DNA of 64,000 bases. Origin: a bacterium. Its GTDB lineage: Bacteria; Armatimonadota; UBA5829. Shown here one piece after another: positions 50,595 to 59,184 of the stretch; position 1 is the stretch's first letter, and every line of letters begins with the position of its first letter. The translations under genes were made by a program, and so were the position numbers. Location: contig JAJFVF010000019.1 in assembly GCA_021371935.1 (NCBI GenBank), forward strand, positions 1-64,000, written 5' to 3'. The notes under the pieces were generated by a model. The model was not told where the DNA came from. It did not search any database and was given only the letters and a program-made list of their open reading frames with translations.

Positions 50595-50622
50595 GACCTC
50601 TTACTTCTTACCTCTAATTTCT
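50595..50622 (+). repeat. Heptamer array, TACCTCT-type
   Basis: GACCTCT, TACTTCT, TACCTCT, AATTTCT. With the upstream AAGAGGTT it could also form a weak hairpin. Fills the rsmH-ftsL spacer. Confidence 0.72.
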
Positions 50623-50638
50623 AGAACGAGGGACTGGG

Positions 50639-51028
50639 ATGGCAGTTGCGCCTAGACAAAAAGTAAATACCGGAAGCGTTGTTCGCCGCAGCCCGAGGAC
50701 GATGCGTGCTCGAACCAGGCGGCTTCGTTATGCGCGTTTCAAGCGGGTAATGAAGATTCTTATGCCTGTGGTTTGTGTTGCCATGCTCTTTGGATGGGTT
50801 GCTATTTATGCCAACGTGACCGTCACCGGCTACAATCGTAGCAAGCTCACTGCGCAGCTTCGTGCGGAAAGACTTCAGAACGAAAGGCTCAAGGTGGAGT
50901 GCTCTCGTTTGTCGAGTCCGCATATTGTCACAGTTGCTGCTGAAAAAGCCGGTATGGTCTATGCGACCCAGTATGATTACATTCACCAGCCGCAGACTGT
51001 GGCCAGTGCCGATGCATCCGGTGACTAA
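50639..51028 (+). CDS. ftsL: FtsL-like septum protein
   Basis: A 129-residue bitopic protein: a basic cytoplasmic head (RSPRTMRARTRRLRYARFKR), one membrane helix (about 37-58), and an extracytoplasmic coiled coil (KLTAQLRAERLQNERLKVEC) with a HIVTVAAEKAGM segment resembling the FtsL end. Identity rests on topology, size and position between rsmH and ftsI. It is expected to act with FtsB/FtsQ in activating FtsWI. Confidence 0.8.
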   Translation: MAVAPRQKVNTGSVVRRSPRTMRARTRRLRYARFKRVMKILMPVVCVAMLFGWVAIYANVTVTGYNRSKLTAQLRAERLQNERLKVECSRLSSPHIVTVAAEKAGMVYATQYDYIHQPQTVASADASGD

Positions 51029-51046
51029 CCGGTTGGCACTATGTTT

Positions 51047-51096
51047 GGGCGCGATCTGATCGCATCCGTAAAGAAATATGGCGATTTCAGATCGCC
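51047..51096 (+). repeat. Two GCGATC-type palindromes between ftsL and ftsI
   Basis: GGGCGCGATCTGATCGCATCC (written GGGCGCGAT-CTG-ATCGCATCC, 51047-51067) and GGCGAT-TTCAG-ATCGCC (51080-51096). Relatives at 5241 and 56769. Confidence 0.55.
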
Positions 51097-51130
51097 TGAT
51101 GCAAACTGACATATGAGAGCGTGAGAACTG

Positions 51131-52936
51131 ATGGCTCCGAAGCATCGAGGGCTTGTAAGAAAACGAACCACCTGGCTGTTCCTCGTGTTTTCGCTGCTAT
51201 ATGTAGCGATAGCGGGGAGGCTGTTTTTTCTGCAGGTCATGCGTCAGGATCACTTTATGGCTAAGGCCGAAGCCATACGCTTTCGAGAGATATCAATTCC
51301 TGCGTCAAGAGGATCGATTTGTGACCGCAACGGCAATCCTCTAGCGGTCAATATCGAGACAGCCTCTGTCTATGCAAATCTCAGAGAGATGTCTGATCCA
51401 TCAAAGACGGCGGTTCAAGTAGCGGCGCTGCTAGACACAGATCCGTGCAGCATCGAAGCCAAGCTCGACGGATCACACAGATTTGTCTGGCTTGGCCGTC
51501 AGATCGACGCCAGGATAGGCGATGCAGTCTGGAAGAACCGCACGAAACTGCCGGGCATAGGTGTCCAGCGTGATGTGAAGCGTGTATATCCGAACGGCCC
51601 TCTGGCGGCGCAGATAATAGGCTTCACGAACATTGACAACACTGGTGTCGAGGGCATCGAACACCTCAATAACAGTATATTAAGGGGGATGGACGGTAAG
51701 TATCGTGCGGAACTCGATGGTGAGCGCAGGGTGATCCCCGAGACCCGCCATATCGAGCGTCAGCCCGAAGACGGAAAGAATGTATACCTTACCATAGATA
51801 TGACGATACAGCACATAGCCGAGCAGGCACTTGCGAACATGGCGGAAAAATATCATCCGCAGAGTGCCTGTGCGATAGTAATGGATCCGTCTACAGGCGA
51901 GGTTCTGGCGCTTGCCAACTATCCGACGTATGATCCGAACCATGCTCGCAAGTCCGGCCCTTCGCTGTGGCGCAATCGAGCGGTTGCCGATCTATACGAG
52001 CCTGGCAGCACTCTCAAGACCGTCACAGCTTCTGCCGCGATAAACGAGGGTCTCAATCCGAACACTGTCATAGCGCACTGCACCGGCTGTGACAAAATGG
52101 CCGGCGGACGGATCAGATGCGTGCTTCACAGACCATATTTAAACGGTCATGGCGGAGTGAGCATGTTCAGGATGATCGAGCAGTCGTGCAACATTGCTGC
52201 GGCGCATCTAGCATTGAGATTGGGGTCAGAGAAGCTTTATAAATATGAAAAGGCTTTCGGGCTTCTGAACAGGACCAAAGCAGGGTTCGGCTGTGAGGCA
52301 GTGGGTTACATCAATCCTCCAGATGAATGGCGGCCTATCAGACTTGCAAATATCGGTTTTGGCCAGGGTTTGGCAGTCACTCCGCTCCAGATGGCGAGTG
52401 TATATGGGACAATTGCAAACGGCGGCGTGCGAGTTGAGCCGAGAATAGTCCGCGAGATTCGCAATCAGGACGGCTCGATATACAAGTCGTTCAAGTCGGG
52501 CAATAAGACCCGAGTAATATCCAAAGATGCAGCGCTTATGGTCACCAAGCTGCTCAGAAGCTGTGTAGAAAACGGCACTGGCAAGACTGCGCGTATTGCC
52601 GGGCGAACGGTGGCGGGCAAGACCGGCAGCGCACAGGTCGCCAGAGCGGATGGGCGAGGATATGAGCCAGGGTCGTTTATTGCATCGTTTATGGGTTTTG
52701 CACCGGCGACACATCCGAGACTGGTGATCGCAGTTGTCGCAAAATCGCCTAAGGGTTCACATTGGGGCGCGACAGTAGCCAGTCCGGTCTTTCAGGAGAT
52801 AGGTGAGAAATCGCTTTGGTATTTGAAGGTCCCATCCGATGCTCCTGGCGGCGGCGAGACTAAGCCAAAGCGCTATGACGATCCTAAGCGCGTAGCATCC
52901 GTGCGCACTCATTTGTCATTTGTTTCAGCTTTCTAA
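51131..52936 (+). CDS. ftsI: Peptidoglycan transpeptidase FtsI (class B PBP3)
   Basis: A 601-residue division transpeptidase. One N-terminal membrane helix (about 15-35), a pedestal domain with SRGSICDRNGNPLAVN and GVEGIEHLNNSILRG, then the catalytic domain with S293-x-x-K (GSTLK), S352-C-N (EQSCN) and K497-T-G (KTGSAQ). All active-site motifs are intact. The C-terminus is encoded by an octamer repeat (see 52929). A terminator follows after 220 bases, so the S9 peptidase and murE probably need their own promoter. Confidence 0.95.
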   Translation: MAPKHRGLVRKRTTWLFLVFSLLYVAIAGRLFFLQVMRQDHFMAKAEAIRFREISIPASRGSICDRNGNPLAVNIETASVYANLREMSDPSKTAVQVAALLDTDPCSIEAKLDGSHRFVWLGRQIDARIGDAVWKNRTKLPGIGVQRDVKRVYPNGPLAAQIIGFTNIDNTGVEGIEHLNNSILRGMDGKYRAELDGERRVIPETRHIERQPEDGKNVYLTIDMTIQHIAEQALANMAEKYHPQSACAIVMDPSTGEVLALANYPTYDPNHARKSGPSLWRNRAVADLYEPGSTLKTVTASAAINEGLNPNTVIAHCTGCDKMAGGRIRCVLHRPYLNGHGGVSMFRMIEQSCNIAAAHLALRLGSEKLYKYEKAFGLLNRTKAGFGCEAVGYINPPDEWRPIRLANIGFGQGLAVTPLQMASVYGTIANGGVRVEPRIVREIRNQDGSIYKSFKSGNKTRVISKDAALMVTKLLRSCVENGTGKTARIAGRTVAGKTGSAQVARADGRGYEPGSFIASFMGFAPATHPRLVIAVVAKSPKGSHWGATVASPVFQEIGEKSLWYLKVPSDAPGGGETKPKRYDDPKRVASVRTHLSFVSAF

Positions 52937-52952
52937 CTTTTTGACTTATCAG
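52929..52952 (-). repeat. Octamer array at the ftsI stop, inverted murD-type
   Basis: On the minus strand CTGATAAG, TCAAAAAG, TTAGAAAG: the same units as the array at the murD stop (60557), opposite orientation. It contains the ftsI stop codon. Confidence 0.65.
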
Positions 52953-53050
52953 TTTGGGACAGCGGAATCCAGGGAGCGGAAGGGATCTTGGGCGAGCCCA
53001 ACTCTTCCTCCGCGGTCCCATAAAGTGGTGGTGTTGGCAATATTTGACGG

Positions 53051-53074
53051 TGTTTCGGGAATTTACTCCCGAAA
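53051..53074 (+). repeat. Palindrome S, copy 3
   Basis: GTTTCGGGA-ATTTAC-TCCCGAAAC, perfect 9-bp arms; the third full member of the S family, in the ftsI-peptidase gap. Confidence 0.75.
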
Positions 53075-53155
53075 CCAAGATTTAGACTCCTCGTGTCTGG
53101 GCGATTTGCGAGGAGCAGGCGGCTGGTCAAGCCGAATCTGACCATTCGCTCGTGA

Positions 53156-53222
53156 GGGGTTGTGTAAGGCCGGACAAGATGAATACGATTCTTGTGGGAC
53201 CTCACAACCCCATTTTTTATTT
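53156..53222 (+). terminator. Probable terminator between ftsI and the S9 peptidase
   Basis: GGGGTTGTG (53156-53164) pairs with CACAACCCC (53203-53211), followed by ATTTTTTATTT. The loop is long (38 nt), so folding is less certain. Confidence 0.5.
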
Positions 53223-53270
53223 AGTAATTTATATTTGGGATTTTATATTTTACTTGAGAGGTGCTGAATA

Positions 53271-55169
53271 TTGGACAGGTTACAAACACCGACAATCCGT
53301 GATGTAATAAGCGTACGCATGCCGCGGCAGACGCGGCTGTCTCCTGATGGCCGTTTGCTGGCCTACACGGAAGTGTTTGCTGACTGGGAGCACAATATCT
53401 ATAAGCATAAGATACTCATCACCGATTTGCATCAAATGAAAGAGATATTGACTATAGATGAGGATGCCTTTGCTTCCGGAGTCAAGTGGGCACATGATTC
53501 CATGTCTATTGGATACATAGTTACCCGGCAAGAGGAGATGGTGCTTCGCAAGCTAGATTGCACAGACGGTTCCGTTGTGAATATTGCAAGCAGTACAAAC
53601 GGGTTTACCGATTTTGCATGGCATCCCTATTCTTCAAAAATAGCAATTGCCGAGAATGCGGCGGTGCCGGAAAATTTTGACAACGAACTTTTTTGTGTTC
53701 AAGGAGAATTTCCGCCTGGCGCTGGTCTGTTGCTCATTGACGAGAATGGCAAAATACGGCGCTTCGAGGGATGGGATAGAGTCTATGGTATATCGAGCCT
53801 GAGTTGGTCACCATCGGGTGAAAATCTTATATTTACTGCTATCCCTGAGCCTGACATTCGGGTACAAAGCCAGCACTTGTTGATGTTCGATGTGCGGACA
53901 GGCAGGCTCATGCCACTGATCGAAGGCAAACGTGCTATCTTCTATCCTGTGTGGAATGATGATGGGACTCAAATTGCATTTTCTGAGAGAAAGCAGTGCT
54001 GGGATGACATCCGGGGGGCAGCCATAAAGACAATAAGGCTCTCCGATCTTTCCGAGAGAGTCATTTTTGCCAATGTCGAACACCACTGCCTAGTCCAACA
54101 CTGGAACAGTGATCGTATGCTTGTTTCCGGACAACTGAAGGATAAGTCACTTGATGTCTATGCAGTATCAATGGATTCAGGCGAGTACGTTAGAGCAACC
54201 ATCGGTGATATGCCCCTAAGAACATCTGTATCGACCTCGAAATCGGGCAGCACCATTGCATACATCGCGCAGGAAAAAGATAGATTTCATGAGGTGACAG
54301 TTGAATCCGAAGCTGCGCAGGCTCCGATCCGAATCACTAACTACCACTCCCAGGTGCAAAGCTGGCCAAAACTGATCCAACAGACCGTAATCTGGAAGAC
54401 GCCGGACGGCCACAATGCCGAAGGCATGCTGATCGATGCCAGGGGTAATGCCGAAACCGATCAACATCCTCTGATAGTTCTTATTCACGGTGGCCCTTCA
54501 TCTTCCACAAACGCTCACGACCACTTTTTTCACTGGTATTTCGAGTTCCTGACTGCCAATCCGATCCGGCAATGGAACGAACAGGGAATTTCTGTCTTTA
54601 TGCCTGATTACCGCGGTAGTTCTGGCTATGGATATGAGTTCAGGGCAGCGATAGCCGGCAAGCTGGGGGAGTATGAATCGGGTGACATCCTCAGTGGCGT
54701 AGACTACTTGCTTGCTGAGTATGACTTTGATCCCAGTAGAGTAGGTGTAGCAGGCATGAGCTACGGTGGTTATCTAACCATGCTTCTTGCGGCAAAGTAT
54801 CCTTCGCGCTTTGCGGCGGCATCGGCGTTCTGCGGCTTTTCAGACCTACGACTGATGCTTTATTCATCTGCTGGAAACCAAGATGCTTATTTCAATGAAA
54901 ATGACTGGAATCCTAATATTCCGTTGAACTCGCAGTCACCGCTCTCTTACATCAACAGTGATTGTCCACCAACACTGCTGCAGACGGGCGATGTTGACAA
55001 GCAAGTTATTCCCGCTCACTCTCAGGCGTTCTACAGGTTGCTCAAGAAACGTGAGGGCAAGGTGAAGTTGGTTACTTACAAGAACTGTGGCCACACAATC
55101 AATCACCCTAGGCAGCTCGCTACTGCTCAAGAACACAACCTAGAATGGTTCAGCAAATGGCTTCTATAG
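53271..55169 (+). CDS. S9-family serine peptidase (acylaminoacyl/prolyl oligopeptidase type)
   Basis: A 632-residue two-domain peptidase. Residues 1 to about 370 form a beta-propeller with repeated Leu-Ser-Trp-type blades (GISSLSWSPSGENLIFTA, YPVWNDDGTQIAFSE). The C-terminal alpha/beta-hydrolase has HGGPSSS (oxyanion region), the nucleophile in GMSYGGYL (S497), Asp in TGDVDKQVI and His in CGHTINH. No signal peptide, so it is cytosolic. The start is TTG at 53271 with GAGAGG 8-9 bases upstream. It is inserted in the dcw cluster between ftsI and murE, an unusual place; no known role in wall synthesis. Confidence 0.92.
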   Translation: MDRLQTPTIRDVISVRMPRQTRLSPDGRLLAYTEVFADWEHNIYKHKILITDLHQMKEILTIDEDAFASGVKWAHDSMSIGYIVTRQEEMVLRKLDCTDGSVVNIASSTNGFTDFAWHPYSSKIAIAENAAVPENFDNELFCVQGEFPPGAGLLLIDENGKIRRFEGWDRVYGISSLSWSPSGENLIFTAIPEPDIRVQSQHLLMFDVRTGRLMPLIEGKRAIFYPVWNDDGTQIAFSERKQCWDDIRGAAIKTIRLSDLSERVIFANVEHHCLVQHWNSDRMLVSGQLKDKSLDVYAVSMDSGEYVRATIGDMPLRTSVSTSKSGSTIAYIAQEKDRFHEVTVESEAAQAPIRITNYHSQVQSWPKLIQQTVIWKTPDGHNAEGMLIDARGNAETDQHPLIVLIHGGPSSSTNAHDHFFHWYFEFLTANPIRQWNEQGISVFMPDYRGSSGYGYEFRAAIAGKLGEYESGDILSGVDYLLAEYDFDPSRVGVAGMSYGGYLTMLLAAKYPSRFAAASAFCGFSDLRLMLYSSAGNQDAYFNENDWNPNIPLNSQSPLSYINSDCPPTLLQTGDVDKQVIPAHSQAFYRLLKKREGKVKLVTYKNCGHTINHPRQLATAQEHNLEWFSKWLL

Positions 55170-55174
55170 ATGAT

Positions 55175-55230
55175 GGTATTGAATCCAAATCTAAAATCCA
55201 AATACTCAATCCAAAATACTCAATACTAAA
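55175..55230 (+). repeat. Heptamer array, TACTCAA/ATCCAAA-type
   Basis: Eight units (such as AATCCAA, ATCTAAA, ATCCAAA, TACTCAA, TACTAAA) starting 5 bases after the peptidase stop and ending 28 bases before murE. Confidence 0.82.
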
Positions 55231-55258
55231 TCGTGTCGGGGGCGTTATAATATAAGGT

Positions 55259-56752
55259 ATGAGATTTTCAGAGCTTACAAAATCAATAACAGGCTGCAAA
55301 GTGATCAACGCAAATGATGTCGACGTGACAGGCATCGCGTATGACAGCCGCAAAGTAAAGCCCGGATATATATTCGTCGCTATGCAGGGCGGCTCGTTCG
55401 ACGGTCACCAGTTCATCATGAGCGCGCTGGACTCCGGTGCCGTTGCTATAGTTGCCGAGCGCGAGGTTCCAGAGGTCGTGGATCGAGGCGTGCCGTGTGT
55501 GCTTGCCGATAATGGCAGGGTCGCAATGGGCGAAATTGCCGCTCCGTTTTATGGTTATCCTTCCAGAAAGATCAAGCTGATAGGAGTCACTGGTACAAGC
55601 GGCAAGACCACAGTCACCCACTTAATCCAGTCTATTTTCCAGACTGCAGGCATGAAATCCGGTCTGATCGGCACACTCGGCGCCAAGATCGACAGTGAGT
55701 TCATCGAGACCGAACACACGACTCCAGAGAGTCTCGATGTCCAACGGATACTTGCGCAAATGGTGGGTATGGGCGCTCAGGTGGTGGCGATGGAGGTCAG
55801 TTCACATGGCCTGTATGAAGGCCGCACTATAGGCTGCGAGTTCGACTGCGGTGTCTTCACAAACATTGCCCGTGACCATCTCGATTTTCATATTACTGAA
55901 GAAGCCTATCTTGATGCCAAGATCATTCTCTTCCGTGACTTACCGAAGACTTCGAGCAAGAGCTTTCATGCCGTAATCAATCTGGACGATTTCCAGGCTG
56001 ATAAAGTGATAGCAGCATCCGAAGGCAGTGTGATCACATTCGGGATGGATCCCAAGTCGGATGTAGTTGCCGGCGAAGCGAAGGTCACCGAAAAGTCCGT
56101 TTCGTTTAATATGACCAGTAAAGGCAAGTCTGTCCCGATCAGAATGTCTATCGGCGGGGCATTCAATGTATATAATGCGCTTTCTGCCGCATCTGTCGGA
56201 GTTGCATTGGGTCTTGATTTGGATACAATCAGTAAGGGTTTGGCTAAGGCGGCAAGCGTACCCGGAAGGTTTGAGTCAATTGAATGCGGGCAGGATTTTG
56301 GAGTGATCGTGGACTATGCCCATACGCCGGATGAAATCGAAAACGTCCTTCAGACCGCAAGGACCCTTACAAGTAAGCGCCTCATCGCAGTATTCGGCTG
56401 CGGCGGCAACAGGGACAAGGGCAAGCGTCCGATCATGGGCAAGCTTGGTGTGGATTTGGCGGATCTGGTCGTAATCACGTCAGACAATCCCCGCAAAGAG
56501 GACCCGGACGCGATAATACGAGATATTCTGGCCGGCATTCCCGAGGACAAGAAGTCAAATGTCACAGTGGAGGCGGACCGTGCCCAGGCAATTTTAGAGG
56601 CTGTCAATATGGCCGAGAAGGGCGACCTGGTAGTGGTTGCCGGTAAGGGTCACGAGGACTATCAAATATTCGCCGACCGCACGATCCATTTTGACGACAG
56701 GGAACAAGCATCCCATGCCCTTGAGTTACGAGCTAAGAGTTGTGGGTTATAA
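55259..56752 (+). CDS. murE: UDP-MurNAc-tripeptide synthetase MurE
   Basis: A 497-residue Mur ligase. The ATP loop is GVTGTSGKTTVTH (about 112-124), followed by TTPESLDVQRIL, and the third-residue specificity motif is DNPR (TSDNPRKEDP), which in known enzymes selects meso-diaminopimelate. VVVAGKGHEDYQ closes the C-terminal domain. The last nine residues (ELRAKSCGL) are encoded by a heptamer array that runs on past the stop, so the original C-terminus was replaced. The ATG at 55259 has only a weak AAGG site. Confidence 0.96.
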   Translation: MRFSELTKSITGCKVINANDVDVTGIAYDSRKVKPGYIFVAMQGGSFDGHQFIMSALDSGAVAIVAEREVPEVVDRGVPCVLADNGRVAMGEIAAPFYGYPSRKIKLIGVTGTSGKTTVTHLIQSIFQTAGMKSGLIGTLGAKIDSEFIETEHTTPESLDVQRILAQMVGMGAQVVAMEVSSHGLYEGRTIGCEFDCGVFTNIARDHLDFHITEEAYLDAKIILFRDLPKTSSKSFHAVINLDDFQADKVIAASEGSVITFGMDPKSDVVAGEAKVTEKSVSFNMTSKGKSVPIRMSIGGAFNVYNALSAASVGVALGLDLDTISKGLAKAASVPGRFESIECGQDFGVIVDYAHTPDEIENVLQTARTLTSKRLIAVFGCGGNRDKGKRPIMGKLGVDLADLVVITSDNPRKEDPDAIIRDILAGIPEDKKSNVTVEADRAQAILEAVNMAEKGDLVVVAGKGHEDYQIFADRTIHFDDREQASHALELRAKSCGL

Positions 56753-56757
56753 GTTAT
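56723..56757 (+). repeat. Heptamer array overlapping the murE 3' end
   Basis: GAGTTAC, GAGCTAA, GAGTTGT, GGGTTAT, AAGTTAT: five units, four of them inside the coding sequence and supplying the stop codon. Confidence 0.8.
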
Positions 56758-56768
56758 GGGCTTTGTCC

Positions 56769-56789
56769 GGGCGCGATATCCGATCGTGG
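56769..56789 (+). repeat. GCGATATC-type palindrome before murF
   Basis: GGGCGCGATATCCGATCGTGG-like sequence (GGGCGCGAT-ATC-CGATCG), related to 5241 and 51047. Confidence 0.45.
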
Positions 56790-56834
56790 TTTATCTCTTT
56801 CGTGTTTTCGTGATTAAAATGCAGGCAGGCAAAT

Positions 56835-58205
56835 ATGCAGACAATAAAAGCTGAAGAAGTTGTGCAGGCGGTGAATGGCGAACTGCTTTCGGGCGATCCG
56901 AATACCAAGATCACCGGAGTCAGCACCGACACCCGCACCATCAAACCCGGCGATCTATTTTTTGCCCTCACGGGTGAAAGCTCCGAGGGGCACAAGTTCC
57001 TCGCGGATGCTCTGAGTAAGGGCGCATCGGGAGTTGTCGTCTCGCGCAAAGTCGAGGCGCGGTGCCTGGCTATCCGGGTGGATGATACACTGACTGCTCT
57101 CGGCGATCTGGCTGCGTATTATCGCGCAAAGTTTTCTCCGACCATGATCGGCGTCACAGGCAGCGTTGGAAAGACAACTACAAAAGAGATGATAGCCGCG
57201 GTAATGGCAGCCAACGGCACTGTCCTCAAGAGCGCAGGCAATTTTAATAACGAGATCGGCCTGCCACTCACACTTTTCGAGCTTTCGCCCAAGCACAGAA
57301 CTGCCGTGGTCGAGATGGCCATGCGCGGCGCGGGTCAAATCACATATCTTGCCAGGATTGCGAAACCGTCAATCGGTGTGATTACCAATATACATATGTC
57401 TCACATTGAGCTTTTAGGCAGCATGGATGCCATCGCCAATGCAAAGGGCGAGATACTGGATTATTTGCCGACCGACGGCGCAGCGATCCTCAACGCGGAC
57501 GATGACTATTATGAATATCTGGCAAAACGCGCCAAGTGCAGGGTCATATCGTTCGGTGAGAACCCCAAGGCCGATATAAGCGCCGCCTCAGCAGGTCTCG
57601 ATTCCAAAGGCTGCTGTGCATTCGAGGTGCGCACTCCCAGCGGTTCATTTGATGTGCGGATTCCGGTTCCGGGTGAACACAACATCAAGGACGCGCTTGC
57701 TGCGATAGCGGTCGGCGAGGTAATGCAGATTCCGCACGATTATATGCAAAATGCGCTTGGAAGCTATAAGGCTCCCGAAAAGAGATCGAACGTGATCCCG
57801 ACTCGCCGCGGCGTGGTAGTGATAGACGATACATATAATGCCAGTCCTGCATCTGTAAACAGCGCTTTGAAGACCCTTGCGATGATGGAGGGCGGACGAA
57901 AGATAGCTGTGCTCGGCGATATGCTCGAACTCGGCGACCATGCCATTGATGCTCACATGGAGATCGGAAGAGCGGTGAAAGAGACTGGTGTGGACATGCT
58001 CGTGGTTGTCGGTCAGCTTGCAAAACTCATCGCGAGAGGTGCGATAGACACCGGTATGCCGGTAAGTGCTGTCAGCGAGTTCGATGAGAGTTCGCTTGCC
58101 GCGCGCGAGCTTCCATCCAAGGTCAAGGACGGCGACGTGGTGCTTGTCAAAGGTTCGCGTGCAATGAGGATGGAACGGGTTGTGGAGGGTCTGACAGGTG
58201 CCTGA
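56835..58205 (+). CDS. murF: UDP-MurNAc-pentapeptide synthetase MurF
   Basis: A 456-residue Mur ligase adding D-Ala-D-Ala. The N-terminal domain has GVSTDTRTIKPGDLFFAL, the ATP loop GVTGSVGKTTTKE, the central TNIHMSHIELLGSMDAIANA and the C-terminal VVIDDTYNASPASVNSAL. The ATG at 56835 is preceded by GCAGGCAAAT, a weak site. The stop overlaps the GTG start of mraY. Confidence 0.96.
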   Translation: MQTIKAEEVVQAVNGELLSGDPNTKITGVSTDTRTIKPGDLFFALTGESSEGHKFLADALSKGASGVVVSRKVEARCLAIRVDDTLTALGDLAAYYRAKFSPTMIGVTGSVGKTTTKEMIAAVMAANGTVLKSAGNFNNEIGLPLTLFELSPKHRTAVVEMAMRGAGQITYLARIAKPSIGVITNIHMSHIELLGSMDAIANAKGEILDYLPTDGAAILNADDDYYEYLAKRAKCRVISFGENPKADISAASAGLDSKGCCAFEVRTPSGSFDVRIPVPGEHNIKDALAAIAVGEVMQIPHDYMQNALGSYKAPEKRSNVIPTRRGVVVIDDTYNASPASVNSALKTLAMMEGGRKIAVLGDMLELGDHAIDAHMEIGRAVKETGVDMLVVVGQLAKLIARGAIDTGMPVSAVSEFDESSLAARELPSKVKDGDVVLVKGSRAMRMERVVEGLTGA

Positions 58206-59184
58206 GTTGTATGCTTTCCCATTGGCGTTTGCAGTATCCATTGTCATCGGGCCATTTATTATAAAAATACTGGCACGCGTAAAGATGGGTCAGAAGATCA
58301 GCGAAGACGGTCCTCAGTCTCATCAGGCTAAAGCGGGCACACCCACCATGGGCGGTCTGATAATATTGCTTGGTGTGCTGGTCGGACTTGTTCCATATCT
58401 GTCCACAACTCGAAAGGATAACCCTGACCTGACAGTAGTGCTCGCTTTGATGTTCGCATATTGCTTTTTGGGCTTTGTCGACGACTACCTCACAGTTCGT
58501 CCGATAAAGGGTGTGCGCGGAATTTCAAGCAAGCCCAAAGCGGCTCTGCAGATACTCTTTGCAGCCGGGTTTGTGTATTGGATGTCTGTAACTGGCCATG
58601 ACATGACTCTTTCGGCGTTTGGCTACACAATTCTCTCCGGCATCTGGTATCAGGTATTTGCAGTCATCTTTATTGCGGGCATGGCGAATTTCGTGAATAT
58701 CACTGATGGCTTGGACGGCTTGGTCAGCGGTCTTGCCGTGGCGGCATGTTTCCCTATGGTGGCTTTCCTTGCGGGGTGGGATGGCTTTACTGCCATTTTA
58801 CTCGGGTTGATGGGAGCCTGCATCGGCTTTCTATGGTATAACGCAAACCCGGCCAAGGTTTTTATGGGAGACACCGGTTCTCTCGCCATCGGTTCAGTAT
58901 TGCCAGCTATAGCCATTATAACTCACTTCGAGATGGTGCTGATTATTGCTGGTCTGGTCTTTATATTGGACGGTTTGTCCTCAGCACTGCAGTGGGCTGT
59001 TTTCAAATTTACGCGGATTACGACAGGCACGGGCAAGCGTGTATTTCTGAAAAGCCCTGTGCATCACCACTTTGAGATGGCTGGTTGGCCTGAGCAGAAA
59101 ATAGTTATACGGTTCTGGATAGTCGGCATAATGTGCGCATCCATGGCCATTCTATATACTATAAGCTACAGACCTATGCAATGA
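58198..59184 (+). CDS. mraY: Phospho-MurNAc-pentapeptide transferase MraY
   Basis: A 328-residue polytopic enzyme that makes lipid I. Signatures: QSHQAKAGTPTMGGLI, the catalytic aspartates in GFVDDYL and ITDGLDGL, NPAKVFMGDTGSLAIG, and HHHFEMAGWPEQKIVIRFW near the end. Ten hydrophobic helices. GTG start overlapping the murF stop by eight bases; the stop overlaps murD (ATGA). Confidence 0.96.
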   Translation: MPELYAFPLAFAVSIVIGPFIIKILARVKMGQKISEDGPQSHQAKAGTPTMGGLIILLGVLVGLVPYLSTTRKDNPDLTVVLALMFAYCFLGFVDDYLTVRPIKGVRGISSKPKAALQILFAAGFVYWMSVTGHDMTLSAFGYTILSGIWYQVFAVIFIAGMANFVNITDGLDGLVSGLAVAACFPMVAFLAGWDGFTAILLGLMGACIGFLWYNANPAKVFMGDTGSLAIGSVLPAIAIITHFEMVLIIAGLVFILDGLSSALQWAVFKFTRITTGTGKRVFLKSPVHHHFEMAGWPEQKIVIRFWIVGIMCASMAILYTISYRPMQ

